A stretch of 64,000 bases of DNA from Aquimarina acroporae (lineage in GTDB: Bacteria > Bacteroidota > Bacteroidia > Flavobacteriales > Flavobacteriaceae): positions 85,595 to 149,594 of the forward strand of contig NZ_JALPRE010000015.1 of NCBI RefSeq assembly GCF_023195925.1, in the 5' to 3' direction. Below the pieces are notes generated by a model. That model made no database searches and was not told the DNA's origin. It saw only the letters and a program-made list of their open reading frames with translations. Numbering within the stretch: the first letter of the stretch is position 1; each line of letters opens with the position of its first letter. The position numbers and the translations under genes were made by a program. Below, one piece after another: positions 15,940 through 25,707 of this stretch.

Positions 15940-17934
15940 ATGAAAAAACAACTACCCTTTACTTTTTTAATATTCTGTGTTTCCACTTCGTCAATGTTTG
16001 CACAAAATCAATTTTTTAATGGTGATGTAATTGCAAAAGGTTCCTTGCAAATTGGGGGCAATGCTTCAAATGGATATAGTTTCGGGTTTGACACTTTTGT
16101 AATGAGTGAGGACAACCTCAGGATGTATTTTGAAGATACTTCTTCAAGTGCTTCTTTCCCAGGGAATGACTGGCGATTTACGTTTAATGATAGCAGTAAT
16201 GGAGGAGATAATTATTTCTCAATAGATGATGCAACCGGAGGTAAGAAACCGTTTAGAATAGATGCTGGCGCTCCTAATAATGCGTTTTACATGGCAGATA
16301 ATGGAAATATTGGTATAGGAACTAATAACCCAGGAAATATAGAGTTATACATAGCCGATGGAGATACACCCACTATGCGCTTAGCACAAAGTGGTGGAGG
16401 GTATGGTACACAGTTATGGGATGTAGCTGGAAACGAAACTAACTTTTTTATTAGAGATGTTACAAATGGGAGTAAACTACCTTTCAAGATTGAGCCCAAT
16501 ACGCCTAGTAACACCATGGCACTAGGAGAAGATGGTAATGTAGGTATTGGATTTAGTGGGAACACATTTCCGAACATTAACTCTGATGCTTCTTTGCATC
16601 TAAATGCTTCCGATAAAGGACTTTTGATCAATAGAATGACTACAGATCAACGTACTACCTTTGGTGCAAGTTTGGATGCCAACGAAAATGGAATGATGGT
16701 CTATGACAATGAGGAAAACAAATTATATTTATGGAATGGCACAGCATGGGTTACCGATACCGATGCTCAAGATTTGGAACTTTCGAGCAATACACTTAGT
16801 CTAACTAATGATGCGACCACGGTCGACCTCTCAAAGTACTTAGACAATACAGATGATCAAACGATAGACGTTTTTGAACTCGATGGAAATACACTGGAGT
16901 TATCGTTAGAAAGAGATGGAGAAGCAGTAAAGACTGTAGATCTTTCAAGTTATTTAGACAATACCGATGCCCAAGAATTATCCTTAACCAGTGATGAGCT
17001 TAGTATTTCTGGAGGGACCAATACTATAGATCTATCGGGGTACTTAGATAATACTGATGCACAGGACCTTGATCTTTCTGGTAATGTATTAACTTTAAGT
17101 AACGATGCTACTTCTGTAGATCTTTCTGGCTATTTAGATAATACCGATGCACAAGATCTTGACCTTTCTGGTAATGTATTAACTTTGAGTAACGATGCTA
17201 CTTCTGTAGATCTTTCAGATTATTTAGATAATACCGATAGCCAAGAACTTTCTTTAGCTACAAATACCTTGCGTATTTCTGGCGGGACCAATACTATTGA
17301 TCTATCGGCCTATTTAGACAATACCGATGCGCAAACTTTAACCCTTACCCATACAGATTTAAGCATTTCTGGAGGTAATAGTATTGATTTATCCTCGCTA
17401 AAAGATGGTACAGGAACCGATAATCAAAATTTAACAAGTGCTGTCTTAAACGGTAGTGAACTTACCATAGAAATTGAAAATGGTAGTGCTGTAACTGTAA
17501 ATCTCAATCCTATAGTGGCTTCTTTGGAGAACGAACTTGTAAATACTCAACAAGAAGTTGAAGATTTAATAGCAGAAAATAAGGCTCAACAAACTGTAAT
17601 AGACGAATTAATTGCTCGTATAGAGGCATTGGAACAAAATACGACCGGAGTTCAAAACCCAACAACCAGATCAAATATTCCTGTATTGTATCAAAATATT
17701 CCGAATCCATTCAATGAAACATCTAGGATACGATATTACTTGCCAGAAGGAACGGTAAATGCCTCTATCGTATTTAGTACAATGACAGGACAGGTATTTT
17801 CGAAGGTTGCCTTAACTCAAACTGGAGAAGGAGAACTAAATATTACCAGCGAAGGGTTGGCTCAAGGAACTTATTTCTTCACTCTATATGTTGGAGGAAC
17901 AAAAATTGATACCAAGAAAATGGTGATTAAATAA
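15940..17934 (+). CDS. T9SS-secreted repeat protein, tail-fibre-like with coiled coil
   Basis: The 664-residue protein has a signal peptide ending at SMFAQN. Residues ~22-270 hold beta-rich repeats ending in NGNIGIGTNNPG and ALGEDGNVGIG, similar to flavobacterial fibre-like surface proteins. Residues ~280-520 contain about eight units built on LDNTDAQ-x-L-x-LS-GN-x-L-x-(I/V)DLS-x-Y. A trimeric-type coiled coil (SLENELVNTQQEVEDLIAEN onward) precedes a T9SS type A sorting domain (YQNIPNPFNETSRIRYYL to the terminal DTKKMVIK). It is therefore exported and surface attached. Chaperone-of-endosialidase proteins of phages share such repeats, but no phage gene is nearby. Confidence 0.85.
   Translation: MKKQLPFTFLIFCVSTSSMFAQNQFFNGDVIAKGSLQIGGNASNGYSFGFDTFVMSEDNLRMYFEDTSSSASFPGNDWRFTFNDSSNGGDNYFSIDDATGGKKPFRIDAGAPNNAFYMADNGNIGIGTNNPGNIELYIADGDTPTMRLAQSGGGYGTQLWDVAGNETNFFIRDVTNGSKLPFKIEPNTPSNTMALGEDGNVGIGFSGNTFPNINSDASLHLNASDKGLLINRMTTDQRTTFGASLDANENGMMVYDNEENKLYLWNGTAWVTDTDAQDLELSSNTLSLTNDATTVDLSKYLDNTDDQTIDVFELDGNTLELSLERDGEAVKTVDLSSYLDNTDAQELSLTSDELSISGGTNTIDLSGYLDNTDAQDLDLSGNVLTLSNDATSVDLSGYLDNTDAQDLDLSGNVLTLSNDATSVDLSDYLDNTDSQELSLATNTLRISGGTNTIDLSAYLDNTDAQTLTLTHTDLSISGGNSIDLSSLKDGTGTDNQNLTSAVLNGSELTIEIENGSAVTVNLNPIVASLENELVNTQQEVEDLIAENKAQQTVIDELIARIEALEQNTTGVQNPTTRSNIPVLYQNIPNPFNETSRIRYYLPEGTVNASIVFSTMTGQVFSKVALTQTGEGELNITSEGLAQGTYFFTLYVGGTKIDTKKMVIK
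17056..17235 (+). repeat. Two tandem 90-bp coding repeats
   Basis: The 30-residue unit DAQDLDLSGNVLTLSNDATS plus VDLSGYLDNT occurs twice in direct succession, at 17056 and 17146, with only a few base differences. Neighbouring units are more diverged, so this pair is a recent duplication within the fibre-like gene. Confidence 0.85.
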
Positions 17935-18000
17935 TACCATAATCATCATTTATATCCCATACTATGGCAGAAGGGGCCATAGTAGATTTGTTTACATCTC

Positions 18001-18028
18001 AAAACCACCCACATCGTTGGGTGGTTTT
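18001..18028 (+). terminator. Terminator of the fibre-like T9SS gene
   Basis: Arms AAAACCACCCA (18001-18011) and TGGGTGGTTTT (18018-18028) form an 11-pair hairpin with a six-base loop, ending in T4 and an AT-rich tail. It isolates the gene from the TPR-HTH regulator that follows. Confidence 0.88.
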
Positions 18029-18059
18029 ATTTATTATATTATTAGGTAATTTTGTAGTT

Positions 18060-19727
18060 ATGAAAATGTATATACCCCTCATTTTTTTATTTTCTATATC
18101 TCTTGTAGCTCAGGACGCTGATACGACGCTTGTGGGTCTTCAAAAACAAGTAGAGTTAGCTTCAGAAGATACCACCAAAGCAAAGGCACTATTGCAATTA
18201 GGAGAATATCAATTAAAAAGAGATTTCAGTCAGGCAGAAAGTCATTTTATTAAAGGCTTATCTCTGGTAAATGGTAAAACGCAAAGTGAATTATATCACT
18301 TCAGAGCTGCTTTTTATGTGCAATTGGGAGTTGTGAATCGAAGAAAAGCCGATTATCCAACAGCAATTGCCTATTATGTAGATGCTTTGCGATACTACGA
18401 GAAAATGAAAGATTCTTCCAAATCTGCAGATGTATATCATAATATGGCACTCGTATATCGATATCAAAAGGAACACCGCAAGGCAATTGAAAATTACAAA
18501 AAAGCGATACTGCTCAAAGAAAAGGTAAAAGATACTTTTGGAATGGGAGCTGGGTACAATATGCTGGGGGTTTCTTATCGACAGAATAAACAACTAGATT
18601 CTGCATTGATCTGTTATCAAAAGGCAAAGGAGTATTTTACCTTGATCAATAGCAAAGAAGATTTACATGGAGTATATGGAAATCTAGCTGTATTGTATAG
18701 TATGCAAAAACAATATGATCGGTCGATTGCTTTGAAGTTGGCTAATTTGAATTACTACAAAAGGATAGGAAAGCAACTTTCAATTTGTGTAGAATACTAT
18801 AATCTCGCAAGTGATTATATAAAAATAAAACAATGGGAAAAAGCTATTAAATATACCGATTCTTCTTTGCAGGTTGGTTTAGATGAGGGTTTTACAGAAA
18901 GAGTTTCAGTTTCTTTCAGGCGGAAGAGTTTTGTATATGCCAAGATGGGTAATTATAAGGAAGCTCATGAAAACTACCGAAAGTATAAAAAGTACAATGA
19001 TACTATTTTTAATATCCAGAATGCCAAAAAAATGCAGGCTCTTGAATTGAACTATCAATTTGAAAAAGAGAAACAGGCAGATAGCCTTCAATTTCTGCAA
19101 GAAAAAAGAGAAGTGGAGCTGGTAGCCAAATCAGAAGCTAGTAAAAAGAAATTATATCTGGTTTTAGTATTTGTTACTCTTATCGGAGGTACGATAATAG
19201 GTGTTCTTATGCGACGGAACTATGTGCAACGCGCTAAAATTGCTCAAGCTACGCACGACGCCGAAAAGAAAATTTTGGACCAGGAAATTAATATCAAAGA
19301 AGAAAATATAAAGCGATTGATTGCCGACAATAGTATGCGGTTAGCTTTTAAAGAAGAACTTTTAGATAAAATCAAAACCGAAGTAATAGGTGCAAAACCC
19401 GAAAACATACAAAAGACTTTAACTTCTTTAACCACACAGTTGAAGCTTCAAATAGATACCGAAAATAAACTATCGGGACTGCAAGAAAAGATCAATTATA
19501 TCAACAAGAGTTTTGATGAGAAATTACAGAAATTGTATCCAGAACTTACTAGCGGAGAACGAGAAGTGTGTGCCTTACTTCGACTAAATCTTTCTATAAA
19601 AGAAATCATGACAATTCGTAATGTTTCTTCAGATTCTGTGAAATCGATGCGCCGTCGAATTCGTAAAAAGATGAATATCTCCTCAGATATCGAAATTGAA
19701 AAATTTATCCAAAACCTGGGGGAGTAG
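18060..19727 (+). CDS. Transmembrane one-component regulator: periplasmic TPR sensor, cytosolic HTH
   Basis: The 555-residue protein begins with a signal-like segment (IPLIFLFSISLVAQ), then about six TPRs (residues ~30-310; e.g. AIAYYVDALRYYEKMKDSS, HRKAIENYKKAILLKEKV). One membrane helix lies near residues 363-384 (LYLVLVFVTLIGGTIIGVLM), followed by a coiled coil and a C-terminal LuxR-like HTH (LTSGEREVCALLRLNLSIKE, then VKSMRRRIRKKM). Topology puts the TPRs in the periplasm and the HTH in the cytosol. The start is the ATG at 18060; a longer frame would run through the upstream terminator. It precedes operator B by 6 bases, so it probably regulates the genes that follow. Confidence 0.88.
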   Translation: MKMYIPLIFLFSISLVAQDADTTLVGLQKQVELASEDTTKAKALLQLGEYQLKRDFSQAESHFIKGLSLVNGKTQSELYHFRAAFYVQLGVVNRRKADYPTAIAYYVDALRYYEKMKDSSKSADVYHNMALVYRYQKEHRKAIENYKKAILLKEKVKDTFGMGAGYNMLGVSYRQNKQLDSALICYQKAKEYFTLINSKEDLHGVYGNLAVLYSMQKQYDRSIALKLANLNYYKRIGKQLSICVEYYNLASDYIKIKQWEKAIKYTDSSLQVGLDEGFTERVSVSFRRKSFVYAKMGNYKEAHENYRKYKKYNDTIFNIQNAKKMQALELNYQFEKEKQADSLQFLQEKREVELVAKSEASKKKLYLVLVFVTLIGGTIIGVLMRRNYVQRAKIAQATHDAEKKILDQEINIKEENIKRLIADNSMRLAFKEELLDKIKTEVIGAKPENIQKTLTSLTTQLKLQIDTENKLSGLQEKINYINKSFDEKLQKLYPELTSGEREVCALLRLNLSIKEIMTIRNVSSDSVKSMRRRIRKKMNISSDIEIEKFIQNLGE

Positions 19728-19733
19728 ATTTCG

Positions 19734-19790
19734 TACGTAACCTTACGTATTTTATCTCCAAAAAAGGAGATTGACACATTTTGACACCAG
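19734..19790 (+). promoter_or_regulatory. Operator B (palindrome plus TGACAC direct repeat)
   Basis: TACGTAACCTTACGTA (19734-19749) has 7-base perfect arms around CC. At 19772-19788 follows TGACACATTTTGACACC, two TGACAC words exactly 10 bases apart, with TTTG at the likely -7 position (19780-19783). The layout repeats before 20590 and 27550. It lies between a TPR-HTH gene and the short regulator gene that it probably controls. Confidence 0.65.
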
Positions 19791-19844
19791 GATATTTTGG
19801 AGTCCCAGATGTCTGTAAATACTATTGTATAAAATCCCTTTTAT

Positions 19845-20438
19845 ATGATTGCACCTTTACTTGTATTTACCATTTTTGACTTTAGCGTTACTTTGTTGAT
19901 TATTGCTCTGGTAGGCATTGGATATTTACAATTTAAAAACTACATGTATCGATCGACAGTGAAAAAACTGAAGGAAGCTAATTTAATATTGGAACAAAAA
20001 TTAACGGTTAAAGAAGAAGAACTTAAGAAGTATAGGTTAGATAGAAATAGACAATCACTTTTGCATGAAAATATTGTTCACAAGCTCAAAGAAGAAGTTG
20101 TAAATACAATAAATTCTGAGGAAGCTCAAAAATTATGCTTACTAACTGCACAATTGCAATTTCAGATTGCTTATGAAAAAAGGTTGTCAGAAGCTCCACA
20201 AAAAATAAGAGAAGTAAACCCAAGTTTTGAGAGTAAATTGGAAATCGTATACCCAGAACTCACCAATAATGAGCGCGAAGTATGCACGTTATTTCTTCTT
20301 AAACTGTCGATTGGGGAGATTATGAAAATCAGAAATATGTCTCTGGAAGTAATAGAATCCATGTGCAACCAAATTCGTTCTAAAATGAATATCCCTTCTG
20401 GAATAAGATTGGAACAATTTATTCAGGAGTTAGCTTAA
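19845..20438 (+). CDS. Short TPR-less membrane HTH regulator, paralog of the TPR-HTH proteins
   Basis: A 197-residue protein with one N-terminal membrane helix (DFSVTLLIIALVGIGYLQF), a long coiled coil (residues ~35-130) and a C-terminal HTH (LTNNEREVCTLFLLKLSIGE, then IESMCNQIRSKMNIPSG). The part after the helix aligns along its length with the cytosolic halves of the regulators at 18060 and 25708, but the periplasmic TPR region is absent. It may be an unsensing activator or a dominant modulator through heterodimers. The HTH departs from the parents at several positions, for example MCNQ where they have MRRR or TRYR, so DNA contacts may be altered. Confidence 0.8.
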   Translation: MIAPLLVFTIFDFSVTLLIIALVGIGYLQFKNYMYRSTVKKLKEANLILEQKLTVKEEELKKYRLDRNRQSLLHENIVHKLKEEVVNTINSEEAQKLCLLTAQLQFQIAYEKRLSEAPQKIREVNPSFESKLEIVYPELTNNEREVCTLFLLKLSIGEIMKIRNMSLEVIESMCNQIRSKMNIPSGIRLEQFIQELA

Positions 20439-20471
20439 AAGTGTAATTGGTTTTTTCAGTATAATTATCTA

Positions 20472-20525
20472 TACGTAGTCCTACGTATTTGAAGGGAGTG
20501 AATAGAAATGACACCTTTTGACACC
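20472..20525 (+). promoter_or_regulatory. Operator C (palindrome plus TGACAC direct repeat)
   Basis: TACGTAGTCCTACGTA (20472-20487) has 7-base arms around TC. TGACACCTTTTGACACC (20509-20525) again places two TGACAC words 10 bases apart with TTTG at 20517-20520. It lies between the short regulator gene and the first LRR surface protein. Confidence 0.65.
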
Positions 20526-20589
20526 GTCAAAATCATCTTGCGATCAGCACTTTACAGTATTATTGCAAAAAATCAAAAACCCCTTATGC

Positions 20590-23500
20590 ATGAAAAAAGT
20601 ACTACTTTATTTTGTTTTTATGACTTTTGGTTTTGCAATACAGGCGCAATACACTGCGATTCCTGATGCAAATTTTGAAAATGCCTTAGCAGTGTATGAT
20701 GATATTGCAAATGATGGACAAGTGCCTACTACCAATATTATATCACTGACCTCTTTAGATGTTTCCAATAGTAATATTTCAGACCTTACCGGGATCGAAA
20801 GCTTTGTGGCCTTAGAGACACTTTTAATCCATGATAATAATATTTCTACATTAGATGTAAGTGATTTAGTAAATCTCATTACATTAAGAGTTACTCGAAA
20901 TCAATTAACTACGTTAGACTTAAGTCAACATCCAGTATTGGAAACATTAATTGCCGATAGTAATGATCTTACTACACTACAAATAAGCTCTACAGTATTA
21001 AAATATCTTCAGGTATTTAATAATAGCTTGGTAGATATTAATCTTAACAACTTCGTTTTGTTAGAACAATTATTTGTTGGGAGAAATGATCTTACTCGTC
21101 TCGATGTAAGTAATAACCCTTCTTTGTTTAGAATTGAGTTTCCCCGAACCCACATTACAACTTTAGATGTTTCATCGCTATCTGGGTTACGGTTCTTAAT
21201 TGGATTTGATAGTGACCTGCGGTTTGTGAATGTTAAAAACGGAAATAATACGGCAATAGAAGACCTTCAATTACAGAACAATCCGAATTTACAATGTATT
21301 CAAGTAGATAATGAAGCTGATGCCAATGCTGGAGCAGGAAACTATGCGGCGTGGCAAATAGATGCCGCTACATCAGCATATGCCGATCAATGTTTTACGA
21401 GTGTTCCCGATGATAATTTTGAACAGGCATTGATAGACGCTGGATACGATTCAGGGACTTTGGATAATGTAGTGCCTACAGCAAATATTGTTAGCGTAGA
21501 GCGTTTTGTAGCAGGTTCTGGAGGACAATTGTTTAATAGAGGGATAGTTAATTTTACAGGCATAGAGGATTTTGTAGCTTTAATACAACTCTCTAGTACT
21601 GGTAACCCCGCTACTTCAATAGATTTAAGTGAAAATACGAATTTAGAAATCATAGGGTTAAATGGTACAACATTGTCAAGTTTAGATCTTAGCGCTAACC
21701 TAAAGTTATCTCGTGTTAGCATTATTGATACTCAATTACAGACATTGGACCTGGGAACGAATACAGTTTTAAGTACGCTCTCTATAGATAGCCCTCTAAC
21801 TGGTTTGGATGTGAGTGCGAATACTGCTTTGATGGGGTTATCGATTAGCAATAGTCAATTATCAAACTTAGATGTTTCTAACAATGTTGCTTTAACAAGG
21901 TTGTCTTTGGATACAGCTCCACTTGCAGCCATCGATCTAAGTGCGAATACATCCCTTACCGATCTAACCATAAATAATAGCGCTTTGGGAAGTCTGGATG
22001 TAAGTGCAAATACAGTCTTAGATTATTTAGAATGTATGAACAATCAATTAACTCAATTAGATGTTAGTAACAATACCTTATTAGAAGAACTGTATTTTTC
22101 GGATAATCAAATCTCTTCACTAGATGTAAGCGCTAATATTACTCTGGAATATCTCTACGGAAATAATAATAATCTTACCAATTTGGATTTGAGTTCGAAT
22201 ACTGTATTGGAAGAACTAGAAGTAAAAAATAACCAATTAACGCTATTAAATCTTAAGAACAGCAACAACCTTAGTACGCTATCTTACGTTTCAGTACTTA
22301 TGAATACAAATCTTACATGTATCGAGGTCGATGATGAAACCGCTGCTAATGCTGGAACAGGGAATTATAGAAGTTGGGATAAGGATGCCACGGCTTCTTA
22401 TGCAGAAATATGCACAGACTGTGGGATCGATGGAGATGTGCGAATTGCATCGCAAGTAGAATTGGATGCTTTTTTAGCACAACTTGGAAGTTGTAAAACC
22501 ATTAACGGAAGCCTTATCATACGTAATTCGAATGATATTACTGATCTTTCTGGATTAGCTGGTGTTGAGGTAATCAATGGAAAATTGGTATTAGGAGATA
22601 ATGATTTGTTACCTAATTTGACTGGATTACATAATCTTAGAACACTTACCGATGGTATTGCTTTCTTTCGTAATGATGTACTTACAGATATTACTGCTCT
22701 TTCGGGGATTGTTGATCCAATAGCCAATTTTTCTATTTCAGATAATCCATTGTTAACAGATATTTCTTCGATAATGAATATAACAGTGACAGAATTATTA
22801 CGTGTAGACGATCAAGCATTGACTCATCCATTGGTTTTCCCCAATGTAACTACACTTACGGGGGCTAATACCTTCAATAGTTCTGGTCCAGGATCTCTAA
22901 TTTTTACAGATGTTGTGACTTCTACGATCAGTGTGCCTAACCTCACGATGGTCGAAAACTTTTTTACCTTGAGGAATGTAGATGCAGGTACCGTGTCTCT
23001 TCCTATGTTGGTGAGCACAGGAAGAAGCTTCAATTTGTTCAATGTAAATAGTACAACTCTCAATTTTGATGCAGTGCAAAGTCTGGGGAGTTTTACCATT
23101 GATGAAACACAGCTTACCGACCTATCAGATTTTGGTACTGTAACTGCTATCGGGAGCAGTATTAACATTTTGAGAAATCCAAACCTTACTACATTAGAAG
23201 CATTAAGCAATGTTGCTACCACAACCGATGTTTTTCTGAATGTTAGTGATAATGATGTCCTGGTCAATTTAGACGGGCTAGATTTTATATCTGGAGCAAC
23301 AGAGTTTTTGGTGCTAGAGAGAAACACAGCACTGTCGAATATAGATGCACTGAAATCAGTAACCTCTACAAGATATTTTAGGATAATAGATAATACAGTA
23401 CTTGCAAATGTAAGTGGGTTGCAAAACCTAACAGAAATCACCGAAACCGATATGAGTCCGTTCTTGCAATCTACAATTTCGGGTAACGCTATCACTTCCT

Positions 23501-24834
23501 TAAATCTTACAGATTTAAGGACAGTGGGTAATCAATTAAATATTATAGAAACAGGGGTTACTAATTTCTGCGGATTGTACAGTTACGTAGCTGATGGTGA
23601 TGGACAAACCACTTTAAATCTTACGGGCAGTTCTTTTACCATAGGAGATATTCTAAATTGTGAAAATGTAGCTCCAACAATTACTTTGATTGGAGCTAAT
23701 CCTCAAGTGATTGAGGCCGGTAGTAGCTATATTGAACTGGGGGCTACTGCTGATGATGGTAGTACAGTAGTAATTAATGCTTCGGCAGTAAATACCAATA
23801 TAGTTGGGAGTTATGAAGTAACTTATAATGCCACTAATGCTTCTGGTATGGCCTCGGCAATAGAAGTAACCCGAACAGTTGATGTATTGGACATTACTGC
23901 ACCAGTAATTACGTTAATTGGAGATAATCCCCAAGAGATAAGCTTAGGAGCTGGGTATACAGAGCTAGGAGCCACTGCCGATGATGGTACCGCAGTCGTG
24001 ATCGATGCTACCGATTTTGTAGATGCTGTGGGGAGCTATACCATTCGATATAATGCTACAGATGCCTCTGGGAATAGGGCTACTGAAATTACCAGAACAG
24101 TCAATGTGATAGACACCTGTCCATTATCCAACCTGTCAGCAAATAATTTTGCGATCACAGCGGCTAGTGAAACTTGCGTAGATAAAGATAATGGTATAAT
24201 CAACATTACTGCTACTGCGGCATTAGATTATACCACTACGATTAACGATGTCGATTATAGTTTTACATCATCTTTAGAAGTAGGAGATTTACCTCCAGGA
24301 ACCTATCCAATTTGTATTGGTGTAGCTGGTTTTGCAAATTGTGAGCAGTGTTTTGAAGTCGTAATTGCAGATGAAGAGAGTTTAGAAGGGAAAACAGAAT
24401 TGATTACGCAACCAGGAATGGCAAAAGTTCGTGTTGAAGTAACGACAGGTACAGGACCCTATACGGCAACCATCAATAATGAGGTAGTAGGAGTATATAC
24501 CACAAAGAACTTTCTGGTAGATGTAGTGCATGGAGATACGTTGGAGGTTTCTTCTAGCTTAGATTGTGAAGGGAAGTTATTGTCTAACGTAAGTTTGTTT
24601 GATCAGGTAAGTATCACTCCTAATCCAACTCGCAGTAATGTAACACTTACGCTTCCGAATAGCAAAGCACAAACGATCAATGTAACGCTATATAATGGTC
24701 TGGGAGTTCAAGTTTCTTCAAAGAAGTATAGTATTATTTCAGGACAAGTATTACTACCAATGGAACAATTACCACAAGGGATTTACTTTGTAAAGCTTGA
24801 AGAAGGAGGCACCTTTAAAATTGTAAAACAATAA
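20590..24834 (+). CDS. Large T9SS surface protein with leucine-rich repeats and Ig-like domains
   Basis: A 1414-residue exported protein. A signal peptide (VLLYFVFMTFGFAIQAQ) is followed by two LRR blocks (residues ~20-265 and ~270-600), each opening with a (I/V)PD-x-NFE motif and built on ~21-residue units such as LDVSNNTLLEELYFSDNQIS. Next is a receptor-L-like block (~610-1020), two DUF5011-type Ig domains (~1028-1176; PVITLIGDNPQEI, GSYTIRYNATDASG), a Cys-containing domain and a T9SS type A sorting domain (ITPNPTRSNVTLTLPN to the terminal FKIVKQ). It is probably an adhesin or ligand-binding surface protein. The ATG at 20590 gives a proper signal peptide. Confidence 0.9.
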   Translation: MKKVLLYFVFMTFGFAIQAQYTAIPDANFENALAVYDDIANDGQVPTTNIISLTSLDVSNSNISDLTGIESFVALETLLIHDNNISTLDVSDLVNLITLRVTRNQLTTLDLSQHPVLETLIADSNDLTTLQISSTVLKYLQVFNNSLVDINLNNFVLLEQLFVGRNDLTRLDVSNNPSLFRIEFPRTHITTLDVSSLSGLRFLIGFDSDLRFVNVKNGNNTAIEDLQLQNNPNLQCIQVDNEADANAGAGNYAAWQIDAATSAYADQCFTSVPDDNFEQALIDAGYDSGTLDNVVPTANIVSVERFVAGSGGQLFNRGIVNFTGIEDFVALIQLSSTGNPATSIDLSENTNLEIIGLNGTTLSSLDLSANLKLSRVSIIDTQLQTLDLGTNTVLSTLSIDSPLTGLDVSANTALMGLSISNSQLSNLDVSNNVALTRLSLDTAPLAAIDLSANTSLTDLTINNSALGSLDVSANTVLDYLECMNNQLTQLDVSNNTLLEELYFSDNQISSLDVSANITLEYLYGNNNNLTNLDLSSNTVLEELEVKNNQLTLLNLKNSNNLSTLSYVSVLMNTNLTCIEVDDETAANAGTGNYRSWDKDATASYAEICTDCGIDGDVRIASQVELDAFLAQLGSCKTINGSLIIRNSNDITDLSGLAGVEVINGKLVLGDNDLLPNLTGLHNLRTLTDGIAFFRNDVLTDITALSGIVDPIANFSISDNPLLTDISSIMNITVTELLRVDDQALTHPLVFPNVTTLTGANTFNSSGPGSLIFTDVVTSTISVPNLTMVENFFTLRNVDAGTVSLPMLVSTGRSFNLFNVNSTTLNFDAVQSLGSFTIDETQLTDLSDFGTVTAIGSSINILRNPNLTTLEALSNVATTTDVFLNVSDNDVLVNLDGLDFISGATEFLVLERNTALSNIDALKSVTSTRYFRIIDNTVLANVSGLQNLTEITETDMSPFLQSTISGNAITSLNLTDLRTVGNQLNIIETGVTNFCGLYSYVADGDGQTTLNLTGSSFTIGDILNCENVAPTITLIGANPQVIEAGSSYIELGATADDGSTVVINASAVNTNIVGSYEVTYNATNASGMASAIEVTRTVDVLDITAPVITLIGDNPQEISLGAGYTELGATADDGTAVVIDATDFVDAVGSYTIRYNATDASGNRATEITRTVNVIDTCPLSNLSANNFAITAASETCVDKDNGIINITATAALDYTTTINDVDYSFTSSLEVGDLPPGTYPICIGVAGFANCEQCFEVVIADEESLEGKTELITQPGMAKVRVEVTTGTGPYTATINNEVVGVYTTKNFLVDVVHGDTLEVSSSLDCEGKLLSNVSLFDQVSITPNPTRSNVTLTLPNSKAQTINVTLYNGLGVQVSSKKYSIISGQVLLPMEQLPQGIYFVKLEEGGTFKIVKQ

Positions 24835-24841
24835 AAAGAAC

Positions 24842-25540
24842 ATGATGAAAAGTATAAAGAGATATATCGTTTTATTGAGTATTGCAATGGTATTGTCCTG
24901 TAGTGGTGATGATGATGGAGGTACTCCTTTTTTTACACAGAATAGTGCTCCTACAGTTCCTAGTTTAGTATTTCCTACCAATAATTTGACCTGTACGAGT
25001 ATTGATTTAGAATTGGTATGGGGATCGTCTACAGATATTGATGATGATGCGATACGTTATGAGATTGAAATAGCAGAAGTGTCCAATTTTAGTACCATTA
25101 CATTTACAGCCATTACAACGGCGATAAGTGAGGTATTTGACCTTGAGAAAGGAATTACCTATTACTGGCGTGTACGAGCTATAGATAGTAAGGATAATGC
25201 AAGCGAGTACTCAGCTACACAATCTTTTTTTACTGAGCCCGAAGCGACAATAAATGCACTTCCAGGAATACCAGAGTTGGGGATTCCGGCCTTAGGGTCG
25301 AGGTTATCGGGGAGCTTGGTTACCCTTACGTGGAGTGCCACAGATAGTGATGACGATGCACTATCGTATGATCTGTACTTTGGAGATACAAATCCTCCAG
25401 TCTTGTTTGCTGAAAACATTGCTGTAAATACCTTCGATGTATCGGTATCTCCGGGCACAGCTTATTACTGGCGTATAGTGGTTAGGGATAACCACCAGAG
25501 TGCTACCATTGGCCCGGTGTGGAACTTTAGAACAGAATAG
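24842..25540 (+). CDS. Fibronectin type III-like lipoprotein, copy 1
   Basis: A 232-residue lipoprotein with lipobox LSCSG and a SGDDDGG acidic linker that resembles a Bacteroidota surface-export signal. Two FN3-like domains follow, each ending with a YYWRV or YYWRI strand (GITYYWRVRAIDSKDN and GTAYYWRIVVRDNH). The ATG is 7 bases after the LRR gene, so they form an operon. The second half is nearly identical in DNA to the paralog at 34147. It is probably a surface partner of the LRR protein. Confidence 0.85.
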   Translation: MMKSIKRYIVLLSIAMVLSCSGDDDGGTPFFTQNSAPTVPSLVFPTNNLTCTSIDLELVWGSSTDIDDDAIRYEIEIAEVSNFSTITFTAITTAISEVFDLEKGITYYWRVRAIDSKDNASEYSATQSFFTEPEATINALPGIPELGIPALGSRLSGSLVTLTWSATDSDDDALSYDLYFGDTNPPVLFAENIAVNTFDVSVSPGTAYYWRIVVRDNHQSATIGPVWNFRTE

Positions 25541-25561
25541 CTGTTGTCAGAAGAGTAACGA

Positions 25562-25626
25562 TTACGGAGGTAAGGGGCCGTAATACGTTTTTTCAAGAAA
25601 ACCATTCAATGAGTTGAGTGGTTTTT
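25562..25626 (+). terminator. Double hairpin terminator after lipoprotein 1
   Basis: Hairpin 1 has arms ATTACGG (25562-25568) and CCGTAAT (25579-25585) around a G-rich loop, followed by T6. Hairpin 2 (25599-25626) has arms AAAACCATTCAA and TTGAGTGGTTTT with one G-T pair. A closely similar hairpin 1 follows the paralogous lipoprotein at 34863. Confidence 0.75.
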
Positions 25627-25707
25627 CTGGTTTTAGGAAAGTTGTACACTTTGTTTTTAAATACATTCTGAAAAATATATCCAAATTTATAAGTAAGTTT
25701 GTTTGTA

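Noticed and set aside
15940..17934. Prophage tail fibre
   Set aside because: The repeats look fibre-like, but a T9SS sorting domain is present and there are no phage structural, lysis or integration genes nearby.
17964..18059. Longer N-terminus for the first TPR-HTH regulator
   Set aside because: This segment contains the terminator hairpin of the previous gene, and the signal peptide starts at 18060.
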